Shown in pieces: positions 7,286-7,482 of a stretch of DNA of 7,482 bases (position 1 is its first letter; every line of letters starts with the position of its first letter). The DNA comes from Tannerella sp. Its GTDB lineage: Bacteria; Bacteroidota; Bacteroidia; Bacteroidales; Tannerellaceae. The stretch spans positions 1 to 7,482 of the forward strand of contig JAISOP010000010.1 of NCBI GenBank assembly GCA_031275525.1, given 5' to 3'. Both the position numbers and the translations under genes were made by a program. Below the pieces are notes generated by a model that was not told where the DNA came from, did no database searches, and saw only the letters and a program-made list of their open reading frames with translations.

Positions 7286-7482
7286 ATGAATAACATTCAG
7301 TTACGGTTTGTGTTCGACCGGAAAAAAGAGGCGAACAACGATACAAAAAAAGGGCTTTTACAGATTGAAGTCCGGATCACCGGCACGAACCGGCGTAAAC
7401 TCATTTCTACCGGAGTTCGACTGCACAAAAACCAGTTTTCCGGCAAAAACGGGTTCACCTGCAAGAACCACGCTAATGCCGC
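7286..7482 (+). CDS. tyrosine recombinase/integrase, N-terminal part (runs off the window)
   Basis: Sixty-five codons are visible and the frame is open at the window end. The sequence (LRFVFDRKKEANNDTKKGLLQIEVRI at about 6-31, then RKLISTGVRLHKNQFSGKNG at 37-56) matches the N-terminal arm-DNA-binding domain common to Bacteroidota site-specific integrases of integrative and conjugative elements and phages. In these proteins it binds arm-type sites at the element ends. The core-binding and catalytic domains with the R-H-R-Y residues would lie beyond the window, so activity cannot be judged. The ATG at 7286 follows an AT-rich leader and a -7 box, and a stop-free frame begins there. The gene points away from an adjacent intact tRNA-Ser gene, a common layout for an element edge. 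A truncated remnant cannot be excluded. Confidence 0.82.
   Translation, partial: MNNIQLRFVFDRKKEANNDTKKGLLQIEVRITGTNRRKLISTGVRLHKNQFSGKNGFTCKNHANA

Overview
The window looks like chromosomal DNA of a member of the Bacteroidota, most likely order Bacteroidales. Five upstream regions carry the Bacteroidota sigma-factor -7 motif TAnnTTTG. Two of these have a TTTG -33 element at exactly 19 nt. Gene starts have little Shine-Dalgarno character and are A-rich instead. The gene content also fits: a class II CCA enzyme with an HD domain, a dCMP deaminase joined to an S41 protease and 5-FCL, a GH127-type lipoprotein, and an arm-domain tyrosine recombinase. Genus or species cannot be fixed from this sequence.

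Left part (1-4501, + strand): after a gene-free leader with one promoter comes the CCA-adding enzyme (259-1692). A second promoter drives a tight three-gene operon. It encodes a dCMP deaminase (1862-2314), a membrane-anchored or lipid-anchored S41 carboxy-terminal processing protease (2301-3917, overlapping the previous gene by 14 nt) and 5-formyltetrahydrofolate cyclo-ligase (3932-4501). The deaminase supplies dUMP and the cyclo-ligase returns 5-formyl-THF to the active folate pool. Both therefore feed thymidylate synthesis, while the protease acts in the envelope. A possible 14-codon leader ORF lies between the operon promoter and the deaminase, with an ATGA overlap.

Middle (4502-6691): a perfect 18-bp hairpin, probably a shared terminator, separates this operon from a convergent lipoprotein gene of the GH127/DUF1680 beta-L-arabinofuranosidase family (4643-6691, - strand).

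Right part (6692-7482): a 330-nt control region between the glycosidase and a tRNA holds no convincing gene. It contains the glycosidase promoter with a 16-bp tandem repeat that duplicates its -7 box, a dyad, a strong palindrome and two longer-range inverted repeats. It also holds the promoter of a tRNA-Ser(GCU) gene (7022-7108). That tRNA has no encoded CCA, so it needs the enzyme encoded at the left of the window. After the tRNA terminator, a cluster of TTTCGCA/TGCGAAA repeats precedes a tyrosine-recombinase gene that runs off the window (from 7286). This is the likely edge of an integrated element. No complete undescribed system is visible; the best leads are this element boundary and the repeat-rich control region of the glycosidase.
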